Shown here in pieces: positions 7,842 to 15,314 of a stretch of 26,444 nucleotides of DNA. The notes under the pieces are model-generated. The model ran no database searches. It was not told where the DNA came from and saw only the letters and a list, made by a program, of their open reading frames with translations. Position 1 is the stretch's first letter; every line of letters starts with the position of its first letter. The position numbers and the translations under genes are program-made. The DNA is from CAZKRU01 sp964555235 (GTDB lineage: Bacteria > Verrucomicrobiota > Verrucomicrobiia > Methylacidiphilales > CAMAQI01). The DNA lies in NCBI GenBank assembly GCA_964555235.1, contig CAZKRU010000060.1:1-26444 (forward strand), written 5' to 3'.

Positions 7842-7872
7842 GAGAACGTCAGGATCATGGGGTGGAATTGCG

Positions 7873-8679
7873 TCACTGAAAACGGAAAAATCGACGCGCA
7901 TTCGCGGTCGTTGTTGCTGCGATTTCTTCCCATGACGTTCCGCGGAGTTCTGCGATTTTCTCTGCAACGATTCGGGTGTGGGCCGGTTCGCAACGTTTTC
8001 CGCGAAACGGTGCTGGAGCGAGGTAGGGGCAATCCGTTTCGACGAAGAAGGAGCTCTCAGGAACTTGAGTGACGGTTTCCTGAACGGTCTTTGCATTTTT
8101 AAAAGTGACGATTCCGGTAAATGAAACCGAATGTCCGAGCTCGATGACCTCGCGGGCTTGTTCGGGAGTCCCTCCAAAACAATGAAAGACTCCGCGAATT
8201 CGTCCCTGATATTCCCTTAAAATCGACAGCATCGGCTCCCAAGCGTCTCGTTGATGGAGGACCACGGGAAATTCAAATTCCACCGCAAGATCCAATTGGT
8301 TTCGGAAAATTCGCTCCTGCGTTTCGCACCAGAACTGATTCGCTTTTTCGGCTTCCGCAGGAGGTAAATCTTTTCCCGGCATTCGATGGCGATCCAGTCC
8401 GATTTCACCGATCGCCACGACGCGAGGGGATTTAAGTAAATTCCGGATCGCTTCGAGATCGCTCTCCTGAGTTTCCATCACATCGCAGGGGTGAATTCCG
8501 ACCGTAGCCCAAACGCCGGGATATTGGGAGGCGAGGCGAACGGCATTTTGACTTGTCTCCAGACGGGTTCCAATAGAGATCAATTCAGTGACTCCGGCCT
8601 CCCTGGCGCGCCGTAACACCTCGTCGCGATCAGGATCGTAATCGGGATAATCGAAGTGAGCGTGGGTATCAATCAACAT
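7873..8679 (-). CDS. TatD-family metal-dependent hydrolase (YcfH-like)
   Basis: A 268-residue TIM-barrel metallohydrolase. Metal-binding motifs are visible in order: DTHAHFD (His6, His8), GIHPCDV, GEIGLDRHRM with Glu92, VVLHQRD, GVFHCFGG and the strongly conserved ETDCPYLAPAPFRGK. The C-terminus TTTANARRFFRFQ is the usual N-ARRxF ending. TatD enzymes are Mg2+-dependent DNases or phosphoesterases involved in DNA quality control. Which paralogue (TatD, YcfH or YjjV) this represents is not certain, but length and motif spacing fit YcfH best. It sits 30 bp after dapA and 31 bp before thiD, all on one strand, so it is the middle gene of a three-gene operon. Confidence 0.93.
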   Translation of the reverse strand: MLIDTHAHFDYPDYDPDRDEVLRRAREAGVTELISIGTRLETSQNAVRLASQYPGVWATVGIHPCDVMETQESDLEAIRNLLKSPRVVAIGEIGLDRHRMPGKDLPPAEAEKANQFWCETQERIFRNQLDLAVEFEFPVVLHQRDAWEPMLSILREYQGRIRGVFHCFGGTPEQAREVIELGHSVSFTGIVTFKNAKTVQETVTQVPESSFFVETDCPYLAPAPFRGKRCEPAHTRIVAEKIAELRGTSWEEIAATTTANARRFFRFQ

Positions 8680-8709
8680 GGAGGAAGGGATGCGAAGAAA
8701 AACTTTTTC

Positions 8710-9585
8710 TCAAACCCGTGCGGCTTGCAAGGTTTTGAGCAGCTTTTCGCGATTTCCCGGTTGAATCGGAGCCAACGGGAGACGGACTTCTTCTGTTATC
8801 TCCCCTGCGCGGGCAAGAGCAACTTTGACTGGGACAGGATTGCTTTCAATGAAAAGGTCTTTGAAAACTCCGTACAGCCGGCGATGAAGGATTTCGGCTT
8901 CAACGATTTTTCCGGCACGGAAGAGCTTTACCAAGTCACCGACTTCTTTGGGAATCAAATTCGAAGCAACACTCACCACTCCGACCGCTCCAACGCTGAG
9001 AAACGGAAGCGTCATGGAATCATCGCCACTCATGATGGCAAATGAATCCGGAAGGGCGGCTCGAAGCAAGCTGACCCGTTCGGGGGTTCCTCCAGCTTCT
9101 TTGATGGAAACGACGTTGGGGTATTGCTTGGCCAGTGCGGCGACGGTCTCTACGGCAATTTCAATGCCGCAGCGTCCTGGAACACTGTAGAGCATCAGGG
9201 GAAGTTTGGTTGCTTGGGCAATTTCACTAAAATGAGCGAACATTCCCGCCGGACTCGGCTTGTTATAATAGGGAGCAACGAGTAGCGATCCGTCGGCTCC
9301 GAGTTTTTCAGCTTCCTGAGTGAGATAGACGGCTTCTTTCGTACTGTTGCTCCCGGTTCCGGCCCAGACGGGAACGCGCTTGCGGGAGATTTGAACGGCG
9401 AGCTCAATGACTCGAAGATGTTCTTCAAAGGAGAGGGTTGGAGATTCTCCCGTCGTTCCAACCGGAACAATCCCATCAATTCCGGCAGCGATCTGGGACT
9501 CGATCAGTTTTCGAAATGACTCTTCGTCGACTTCTCCGTTACGGAATGGCGTTACTAATGCGGTATAGGCACCTTGGATCTTCAT
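8710..9585 (-). CDS. dapA: 4-hydroxy-tetrahydrodipicolinate synthase
   Basis: A 291-residue class I aldolase that condenses pyruvate with aspartate semialdehyde, the committed step to diaminopimelate (peptidoglycan) and lysine. Residue numbers match the E. coli enzyme closely: Thr44-Thr45 in PVGTTGES, Tyr107 in APYYNKP, Tyr133 in LYSVPGR, Arg138 and the Schiff-base Lys162 in VSIKEAGG. Asn of the usual YNVPGR is Ser here. ATG 9585 is preferred over upstream in-frame ATGs because it has an AAGGAGAT Shine-Dalgarno (9595-9588) just upstream and gives the standard MKIQGAYTALVTPF start. It is the first gene of a minus-strand operon, divergent from the CPBP protease gene with 99 bp between. Confidence 0.95.
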   Translation of the reverse strand: MKIQGAYTALVTPFRNGEVDEESFRKLIESQIAAGIDGIVPVGTTGESPTLSFEEHLRVIELAVQISRKRVPVWAGTGSNSTKEAVYLTQEAEKLGADGSLLVAPYYNKPSPAGMFAHFSEIAQATKLPLMLYSVPGRCGIEIAVETVAALAKQYPNVVSIKEAGGTPERVSLLRAALPDSFAIMSGDDSMTLPFLSVGAVGVVSVASNLIPKEVGDLVKLFRAGKIVEAEILHRRLYGVFKDLFIESNPVPVKVALARAGEITEEVRLPLAPIQPGNREKLLKTLQAARV

Positions 9586-9587
9586 AA

Positions 9588-9595
9588 ATCTCCTT
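9588..9595 (-). promoter_or_regulatory. Shine-Dalgarno deciding the dapA start
   Basis: On the minus strand the sequence reads AAGGAGATTT then ATG (9585). Most genes in this window lack such a clear site. This one rules out the longer in-frame start at 9657. Confidence 0.85.
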
Positions 9596-9684
9596 GAGGT
9601 GGGGATCATGTCCATTCGGTGGAAAATGGAAAGCATGAAAAGAGCGAGACTTGGCAAGTGGGCTGGATGAGGTAGAGTAATAGG

Positions 9685-10335
9685 ATGTGGCGTAAAATCC
9701 AGGCGGACCCGCTCTTTCCTTATTTTGCCCCATTTTTTGTTTATAGTTTGGTGCGCGCGGGCGAGTCATTGCATCCCATGGCTCGATATCTCCTTTATCC
9801 CCTCGCGACCATCCTGACGGGGGTCTCGATCGCAATGATTTGGAAACGCCTTCCTGCATTTAATTTTGTACAGCCGATTGCCAGCACGATTCTCGGGATC
9901 TCGGTTTTTTTGTTTTGGGTCACGTTGGATCCATTTGTGGTTCATCGTGGAGCTTCTCGGGGATTTGCTCCGTTCCAATTTGAATCCGATGCCGTGGGCT
10001 GGGCCTTGGTGAGCTTCCGGTGGGCAGGGGCGGCGCTCGTGGTTCCGATCATGGAGGAGGTTTTTTGGAGGGGTTTTTTAATGCGATTTTTAATCCATCC
10101 TCAGTTTGACCGAATTTCATTGGGGCAATATCGTCCGGTCTCCTTTTTTCTCACCACGGCTTGCTTTGCGGTGGTTCATCAGGAGGAGTGGCCTCTCGCG
10201 ATCCTTGCGGGGTTACTTTATGGTGCTTGGTTTGTGCAGACGAAAAGCCTTGGGAATGTCATTTGGGCGCATGGCGTCACAAATTTTCTTTTGGGAGGGT
10301 ACGTCCTCCTAAAAGGGCGATGGTATTTTTGGTGA
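9685..10335 (+). CDS. CPBP-family intramembrane metalloprotease (CAAX/Abi type)
   Basis: A 216-residue polytopic membrane protein with the three motifs of the CPBP (Rce1-like) family: EEVFWRGFLMRF with Glu124, Glu125 and Arg129; FAVVHQEEW with His165; and AHGVTN with His196 and Asn200. About six hydrophobic segments are visible. Family members are glutamate-type intramembrane proteases. Some small versions are associated with exosortase/PEP-CTERM sorting, which would fit the likely phylum, but no exosortase is present in this window to confirm it. ATG 9685 follows a GAGGT stretch about 11 bases upstream. The gene diverges from dapA. Confidence 0.88.
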   Translation: MWRKIQADPLFPYFAPFFVYSLVRAGESLHPMARYLLYPLATILTGVSIAMIWKRLPAFNFVQPIASTILGISVFLFWVTLDPFVVHRGASRGFAPFQFESDAVGWALVSFRWAGAALVVPIMEEVFWRGFLMRFLIHPQFDRISLGQYRPVSFFLTTACFAVVHQEEWPLAILAGLLYGAWFVQTKSLGNVIWAHGVTNFLLGGYVLLKGRWYFW

Positions 10336-10388
10336 CAAGCTTTTGACCTTGACACACCATATAGTGGGTTGGCAATTTAAAAGACTAC

Positions 10389-10520
10389 ATGATCTTGATG
10401 GGGAAGATTTATCGTTATTTTGATTTAGGCCGAGGCTATCCCCTTGATGCTCAAGCTCTTTCCGCGATTATTCTGAGAACTCCTCAATTGAGGAGAGGGG
10501 AGGGTTATGGGCTCGAGTGA
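10389..10520 (+). CDS. Possible 43-codon ORF overlapping the next gene
   Basis: The ORF from ATG 10389 to TGA 10518-10520 encodes a 43-residue peptide starting MILMGKIYRYFDLGRGYPLD. It overlaps the start of the next gene by 14 bases. There is no Shine-Dalgarno for it, and a second in-frame ATG lies at 10398. It fills most of the 171-bp gap after the CPBP gene. A TTGACA hexamer at 10349-10354 lies 35 bp upstream, but I see no good -10 at normal spacing. It could be a small coupled protein or simply a chance ORF. Confidence 0.2.
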   Translation: MILMGKIYRYFDLGRGYPLDAQALSAIILRTPQLRRGEGYGLE

Positions 10521-11070
10521 GCAACCTCTCTACAAGCTCCCTTTAGTTTTGGTTTTGATCGGTTTAATTGGATATCTTGTCTCCAGTTATTGGTACCAAC
10601 GCCAGGAGTTTCAAGCCGTTCGTGATGACCTTGAAGGGGTTCGCAAAACGTTGAGCGAGCAGATCCGTATTCTCACGGAGCAGACAAATCAACGTGCGAT
10701 GGCAATGATTCGGATGAGCGAGGATATGACTTCACTGCAAAGCCAGATGAGCGAACTTGAAAAATCGCTGAAAACGGAACAGACCGAGCGTGCACAGGCT
10801 GCGGTTTCGCTCCAAGGCAATATTAACAAACTCCAATCCCAGCAGCAGGATTTTGTCACAAATCTCACTAAAGTGGAGATGCAGGTGAAGGAAGTGAAAG
10901 AGAGTCAATTGGCGCTTTCAGGGACAGCGGCTTCGATTCGAAAAGTGCAGGTGGATATCGAGGGATTGAAGCGGCAGATCGAATTACAAGCCGGAAAACT
11001 GATCTCCATTCAGGAACAAATTTTAGTGAGAACCGCTCCCCCTACGCCAGCCCCTTCCCCAACGCCTTAG
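10507..11070 (+). CDS. Membrane-anchored coiled-coil protein
   Basis: A 187-residue protein with one N-terminal transmembrane segment (about 11-28, LPLVLVLIGLIGYLVSSYW) and then a long Gln/Glu/Lys-rich coiled coil from about 33 to 172, ending in a short Pro/Thr tail (APPTPAPSPTP). The topology resembles bitopic periplasmic coiled-coil spacer proteins, but I recognise no specific family. The start is well supported by a strong GGGGAGGG purine tract directly upstream of ATG 10507. Its stop codon overlaps the stop of the convergent receiver gene: TTAG at 11067-11070 serves both. A structural or scaffold role at the envelope is an inference only. Confidence 0.8.
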   Translation: MGSSEQPLYKLPLVLVLIGLIGYLVSSYWYQRQEFQAVRDDLEGVRKTLSEQIRILTEQTNQRAMAMIRMSEDMTSLQSQMSELEKSLKTEQTERAQAAVSLQGNINKLQSQQQDFVTNLTKVEMQVKEVKESQLALSGTAASIRKVQVDIEGLKRQIELQAGKLISIQEQILVRTAPPTPAPSPTP

Positions 11071-11432
11071 CTCTTGAGCTTCTCGATGAGAGCGACGAGG
11101 TCATCCAGTGAAAATGGTTTGGGAAGAATCGAAAAAATTCCGAGTTCCTCGGGTTGACTGTCGGAGGTGAGCGATCCGGATGAGATGACAATTCGAACCG
11201 CCGGGTCTACTTCTTTTAAAATGCGAATCGTTTCAGCCCAAGGTTGGTCCTCGAGAGAGAGGTCTAAAATGACGGCATTGATCGATGCATATTGCTCCCG
11301 AAAAAGGGTAATTCCTGAGGTTGCCAATCCAGCACTGACCAGTTTGCATTGAAATCGATTTAAGGCTCGATCCAAAAATCGTATCAACATCGGATCATCA
11401 TCAATGGCGAGAATGGTCATTGGTTGGGACAC
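11067..11432 (-). CDS. Stand-alone response-regulator receiver domain
   Basis: A 121-residue CheY-like domain with no output domain. The acidic pocket is Asp11-Asp12-Asp13 (AIDDDPM), the phospho-acceptor is Asp57 in ILDLSL, the switch Ser/Thr position is Ser84 or Ser85 in VISSGS, and Lys105 is in LPKPF. All key residues are present, so it should be phosphorylatable. Its kinase is not adjacent; the hybrid kinase at 17.6-19.7 kb is the only kinase in the window and pairing is not shown. It lies alone on the minus strand between two plus-strand membrane-protein genes and overlaps the stop codon of one of them. Confidence 0.92.
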   Translation of the reverse strand: MSQPMTILAIDDDPMLIRFLDRALNRFQCKLVSAGLATSGITLFREQYASINAVILDLSLEDQPWAETIRILKEVDPAVRIVISSGSLTSDSQPEELGIFSILPKPFSLDDLVALIEKLKS

Positions 11433-11583
11433 CTAGCTAAGATTATCCCCCGGAAGTGAAAAATATCAAAGACTTTTTACGAATTTACTTTAAGATTTAA
11501 GTTCTTGAGAATCAGGACGATCTTACAGAAAGGGATGGTCAGGGCCTAAGCTCTGGAAGTTCCGCCCTAAGAGAGGCAATTTC

Positions 11584-13677
11584 GTGGCATACCAAGGTGC
11601 AGAAGAAAGTTTGGCGCTGGCATCCGTGCTCATTCAATATGAGCTGGATCGTCGCGGTAAGACTTTGACGATTGAAGAGCATGAGGAGTGGGATCGCAAG
11701 GCCTGCAGCTTGATCGAGGGCGTTGGGATTGACTGGAAGCGACTGGAAACCTTGGCGGTTGAGGACTTGGAAGACTTCAAAGTCCAGTACCTTGCTTTTC
11801 AGACGCTTGCCTACATTATTCGAGAGCGCATTCCTCAAGTGGAAAGCTCAACGGTTCGCGCATTTTGGCAGGAGCTTGAATTTGAGGTTTCCGAATTTGC
11901 GAAGGAAAGGAAACTCTTCGATTTTGAAGCGTGCATTCAGGTGATTAATTCGGCGGTTCAATCGCTTGAGGAACTTCTGGGAACGACAGAATTTCTCATT
12001 CAGAGTCCCCGGCGTTGGAACTTTCGGATGGATCCAAAAGAGAATTTCGATATTAAAATCGAGTATCTCTCCAATGAGCTTCGAACCTACAAACAACGTT
12101 TTACAGACGGCCTTACTCAAATCAAGCAGCGTCAATCGGCTCTCGGAAATTCAAATTTTCAATGGCCTCAAACGCCCGAGGCAATCGCCTTGTTACTTCG
12201 GATTGGGTCCGTCTACAAGCCTTACGGACTCTTTCGGCAGATCGTCGACCCTCAGGTAACCGTTGCGCTCATTTCAAATCCCGATGTTGCCTCCGTGACG
12301 CTTCGTCATGCGATGGTAACCGCGGAACGCTCCCTAAATGATTTACGTCAGAAGAACGAAGCGTACAAAGCGACGCTTCATCGTGCAAAGAGTCTTGCGG
12401 TCTCTGGAAATTATACTCAGGCATCGGGGCTTCTCAGCTCGGTTCCGGCCACCTTCCGTCCGAATGAGCAGCATGAAGTGACGGATGTGGTTGAGAAGAC
12501 CAAGCAGCAGATTACGCAGATGGAAGCGGTTCGTTCCAAGGTTGAAAAAGGAGATCTTCAAAAATTGGAGTGGAAGGGGATCCGGGAATATTGTCATGAA
12601 ATCCGTCAAACGATTCATAACGAGGGGGCGGCGGCTTCTGATTATGAGAGAGAGGCCGGGCGGGTTGTTACCCTGATTGAAGTCCTCATTCAAAAACATG
12701 ACAAGGTCCTTTTCTTAAAGTGGATTCTTTTTGGATCGGTTTTTATCGGGATGCTATTTTTTGCGGGGTTTTATATTGTTCCGGCGCATCAGGAGTCGAT
12801 GACTTTGGAGCTTCGAGTTCTTTCGTCGAACGAATCAACGGACTGGAAGATTTATAATTCCAATGGAAGGTTCCAGGCGCAGAAGTCAGATGCGAAGTCC
12901 TCCTTTAATTTGCCGCGAGAAAGTTACTATGTTGTTTTTCAGCGAGGGGATGAGGCGGCGATTGAACGGGTTCCCTCCTATAACTTTGGGCGTCAGGTAC
13001 GTTCGAGTGAATCACATGCGTTTTCATTTCCATCCGTTCGACTTTTACTTTCAAAAAACGAACAGACGGATATGCGAGAGGGAGTGGAACTTTATATCGA
13101 TGGGGTTCCTGTTTCTCCTTCGACCAAAATCTGTCATCTGGCAAAGGGGATTCGCTCTTTTTCCCTGCGTCGTCAAGATCAGCCCGATTACGATTTGACC
13201 TATCTTGTCAGTCGTCGTGAGGAGACGGTTCAATTGGTTTCTCCTTGGCGTCCGATCTCATTGACGGCTTCGGTGGAGGATTTGCAGGTATCGATCAACA
13301 ACGGAAATAAAAGACGACTGCCTGCAAAAATCTATCTTCCCATGGGATCTCACTACGCCATTGTTACGGATCTCAAGGGAGACATTCGTGATAATCGCAA
13401 GATTGAAGTTAAGGATCGCGAAGAAAATCTCGCGGAGTTCGGAGTGCTTTCGGGAGAAGTTAAAATTAATGTGACCCCGTTTTCTCCCGATCTGAGGCTT
13501 TGGATTGATCGCGTGTCATTTCCCATATCCGATCGTCTGATCCGTCTTTCCGCCGGGGAGCATCGGATCCAGATTTTAGAGAGGGGAATTCTTCTCTTTG
13601 AGACTTCCGTGGAGGTTCCAGTTGATGGACGAATTGAAAAAAGCTTTAATATCAAACGTCCTGAGCCTGAATCCTGA
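11584..13677 (+). CDS. Large single-pass membrane protein with PEGA-like extracytoplasmic repeats
   Basis: A 697-residue protein starting at GTG 11584, supported by a GAGAGG site at 11572-11577. The first 375 or so residues are soluble, mostly helical and charged, with probable coiled coils and a TPR-like stretch (HRAKSLAVSGNYTQASGLL). One transmembrane helix follows at about 377-399 (WILFGSVFIGMLFFAGFYIV). The C-terminal 300 residues are beta-rich. At least three segments have the PEGA-like pattern of a short strand, x-I-D-G-V or similar, then a G-H-x-[IF] turn: VELYIDGVPVS, LQVSINNGNKRR and LRLWIDRVSFPI followed by LSAGEHRIQIL. This suggests a cytoplasmic sensing or assembly part linked to an outside beta-sandwich part. 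No named family was recognised. It is convergent with the FlgF/FlgG-like gene. Confidence 0.8.
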   Translation: MAYQGAEESLALASVLIQYELDRRGKTLTIEEHEEWDRKACSLIEGVGIDWKRLETLAVEDLEDFKVQYLAFQTLAYIIRERIPQVESSTVRAFWQELEFEVSEFAKERKLFDFEACIQVINSAVQSLEELLGTTEFLIQSPRRWNFRMDPKENFDIKIEYLSNELRTYKQRFTDGLTQIKQRQSALGNSNFQWPQTPEAIALLLRIGSVYKPYGLFRQIVDPQVTVALISNPDVASVTLRHAMVTAERSLNDLRQKNEAYKATLHRAKSLAVSGNYTQASGLLSSVPATFRPNEQHEVTDVVEKTKQQITQMEAVRSKVEKGDLQKLEWKGIREYCHEIRQTIHNEGAAASDYEREAGRVVTLIEVLIQKHDKVLFLKWILFGSVFIGMLFFAGFYIVPAHQESMTLELRVLSSNESTDWKIYNSNGRFQAQKSDAKSSFNLPRESYYVVFQRGDEAAIERVPSYNFGRQVRSSESHAFSFPSVRLLLSKNEQTDMREGVELYIDGVPVSPSTKICHLAKGIRSFSLRRQDQPDYDLTYLVSRREETVQLVSPWRPISLTASVEDLQVSINNGNKRRLPAKIYLPMGSHYAIVTDLKGDIRDNRKIEVKDREENLAEFGVLSGEVKINVTPFSPDLRLWIDRVSFPISDRLIRLSAGEHRIQILERGILLFETSVEVPVDGRIEKSFNIKRPEPES

Positions 13678-13703
13678 CCCGGGGAATGTGGGGGCAGTGC
13701 CCG

Positions 13704-14459
13704 TCAGGTTTCCTGACGACGGCGCCCCAATTGGTAAACCGTTCGTAGCATTTCATCGGTAACACGAATCGTTGCTGCGTTGGCTTCAAACCCTCGTTGT
13801 GCGAGAATGGAACTCACCTGCTCTTGAGCGAGATCGACGTTTGAAATTTCCAAGGAACCGCTTTGGATCAATCCGGAAGTTGGCGCTGATAAAGTGGCGA
13901 GGCCGGAAGCTGTGGTGGTTGAGAAAAGTCCATTCCCCTCGGTTTGCAGGCCATTGGGGGAGGGAATTGAAGCAAGGGCAACCGTGCCGACATTTGTGCT
14001 TGTGCCATTGGACTGTTGCGCGGAAACGACGCCATCCGAACCGACTGAAACTCCGGCAGAACCGGTTGGAATTTGAATTCTTCCCGCGGTTCCCAAGAGA
14101 TATTCGCCGGATCCGTTTCGAACGAAGCCATTCGAATCCGTAAAAAATGATCCCGAACGGGTGTAGTGCGTTTGGCCGCTTTCGGACTCCACCGCAAAAA
14201 AACCGGGTCCTCCGATCGCAAGATCCAGAGGGTTGTCAGTGCGCTCGAGCGCTCCAGATGAAAAATTAGTGGCAACGGAAGCCACCTGAACGCCTGATCC
14301 TACCTCACGTGGAGGGCTTCCCATCGGTGCTGAGGAGCTCAACACGGTCGAACGGGCCTTAAAGCCATTGGTATTCAAATTCGCGGTGTTGCTGGCAGAG
14401 ACGGCAAGGGCCATTTGATTCGCCTGAAGCCCGCTGACTGCGGAATAAATGCCGACCAT
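13704..14459 (-). CDS. Flagellar rod/hook protein of FlgF/FlgG type
   Basis: A 251-residue protein with the flagellar basal-body rod N-terminal signature (IYSAVSGLQANQMALAVSAS, then NTANLNTNGFK) and a matching C-terminal helix (EISNVDLAQEQVSSILAQRG, FEANAATIRVTDEML). The core has LDLAIGGPGFFAVES and YTRSGSFFTDSNGFV, as in FlgF, FlgG and FlgE. These proteins form the axial rod or hook outside the inner membrane. No other flagellar gene is in the window. It starts 9 bp after the dehydrogenase stop and has no Shine-Dalgarno of its own, so translation is probably coupled. A 7-bp hairpin (13702-13718, CGTCAGG/CCTGACG) overlaps its stop codon but lacks a T-tract. Confidence 0.88.
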   Translation of the reverse strand: MVGIYSAVSGLQANQMALAVSASNTANLNTNGFKARSTVLSSSAPMGSPPREVGSGVQVASVATNFSSGALERTDNPLDLAIGGPGFFAVESESGQTHYTRSGSFFTDSNGFVRNGSGEYLLGTAGRIQIPTGSAGVSVGSDGVVSAQQSNGTSTNVGTVALASIPSPNGLQTEGNGLFSTTTASGLATLSAPTSGLIQSGSLEISNVDLAQEQVSSILAQRGFEANAATIRVTDEMLRTVYQLGRRRQET

Positions 14460-14468
14460 AAGAAGAAT

Positions 14469-15311
14469 CTAGCGCAACTTTTCGGTAAAAACAAGGGATC
14501 GGATGAGCCCGGCAAAATCGTCCTCGGCCCATCCCCGGCTCATTCCATTCTGATAAATTTCCAACAAGCGTTCGAATTGTGCCAAGGAGAGTGCCGGATG
14601 GGTCTCTCGAGCGAGGTGCAAATCCTTATGCATGTGTTTCAGGGAAAATTGAGGAGAAAATTCACCGGAACGAAGCTTGGGTTCTTTCAAGTCAGAGACG
14701 GGGGCCCGAGAGGCATTTAATTTGAGCGCATCAAAAAAGACTCCATCCGGAATTCCGGAGGCCCTGGAAAAAGTGAGGGACTCACTGAGGGCTTGGACGA
14801 CCATCGCGATATTCATATTCATCGCCAGTTTCAAAGCGGAGGCCGCGCCAACCGGGCCGATGCGAAGTTGTGCCTTGGCGATTCGTTCCAATACTGGACG
14901 GGCCGCTTCGAGATCGGATTCATCTCCCCCAAGGTAAAAAACCGTCTGTCGCTGTTCTGCGGCGGGTTTGCTTCCGGTAAAGGGAGCATCGATAAAGCGT
15001 GCTCCTTTGGCGCAGACTTGTTGGGCGATCTTTTGGGTCCATTCCGGGGAGATGGTGCTGGATTGAAGGACGATCTGATTCGGTTGCAATGCGGGCAAGA
15101 TCAGATCGATGACGGATTGGACGGCTTTGGGATCGGCGACGACCAGGATAATGTGGGTGGCGTATTCAATGGCACGAACGGGATCCGCTTCGAAAAACGC
15201 GAGCTCGGGCTTCGGGGTTCGATTCCATCCGCGGACGGGAATTCCATCCGCATAAAAATTACGCGCCCAGATCTCACCAATAATTCCCAACCCGAGGACT
15301 GCGATTTGCAT
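14469..15311 (-). CDS. Beta-hydroxyacid dehydrogenase family (HIBADH/GLYR-like) oxidoreductase
   Basis: A 280-residue NAD(P)-dependent dehydrogenase. The Rossmann motif GLGIIG is at 7-12. WNRTPKP at 29-35, with Arg31 after the second strand, is the pattern of NADPH-preferring members. FIDAPFTGSKPAAE (107-119 region) is the substrate-binding motif, and GPVGAASALKLAMN carries the catalytic Lys161. Members reduce or oxidise small 3-hydroxyacids, including glyoxylate and succinic semialdehyde (GLYR) or 3-hydroxyisobutyrate. The specific substrate is not evident. It starts 3 bp after the parB stop and ends 9 bp before the flagellar rod gene, so it is the centre of a tight three-gene transcript. 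Confidence 0.92.
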   Translation of the reverse strand: MQIAVLGLGIIGEIWARNFYADGIPVRGWNRTPKPELAFFEADPVRAIEYATHIILVVADPKAVQSVIDLILPALQPNQIVLQSSTISPEWTQKIAQQVCAKGARFIDAPFTGSKPAAEQRQTVFYLGGDESDLEAARPVLERIAKAQLRIGPVGAASALKLAMNMNIAMVVQALSESLTFSRASGIPDGVFFDALKLNASRAPVSDLKEPKLRSGEFSPQFSLKHMHKDLHLARETHPALSLAQFERLLEIYQNGMSRGWAEDDFAGLIRSLVFTEKLR

Positions 15312-15314
15312 GGA

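Noticed and set aside
7842..8177. N-terminal extension of thiD
   Set aside because: It lies inside the TatD-like gene in another frame; ThiD homology begins just after ATG 7841.
9586..9657. Longer dapA start at 9657
   Set aside because: The AAGGAGAT site and the family N-terminus both point to ATG 9585.
10349..10377. Sigma-70 promoter with TTGACA at 10349-10354
   Set aside because: The -35 hexamer is perfect, but no acceptable -10 lies 16-18 bases downstream.
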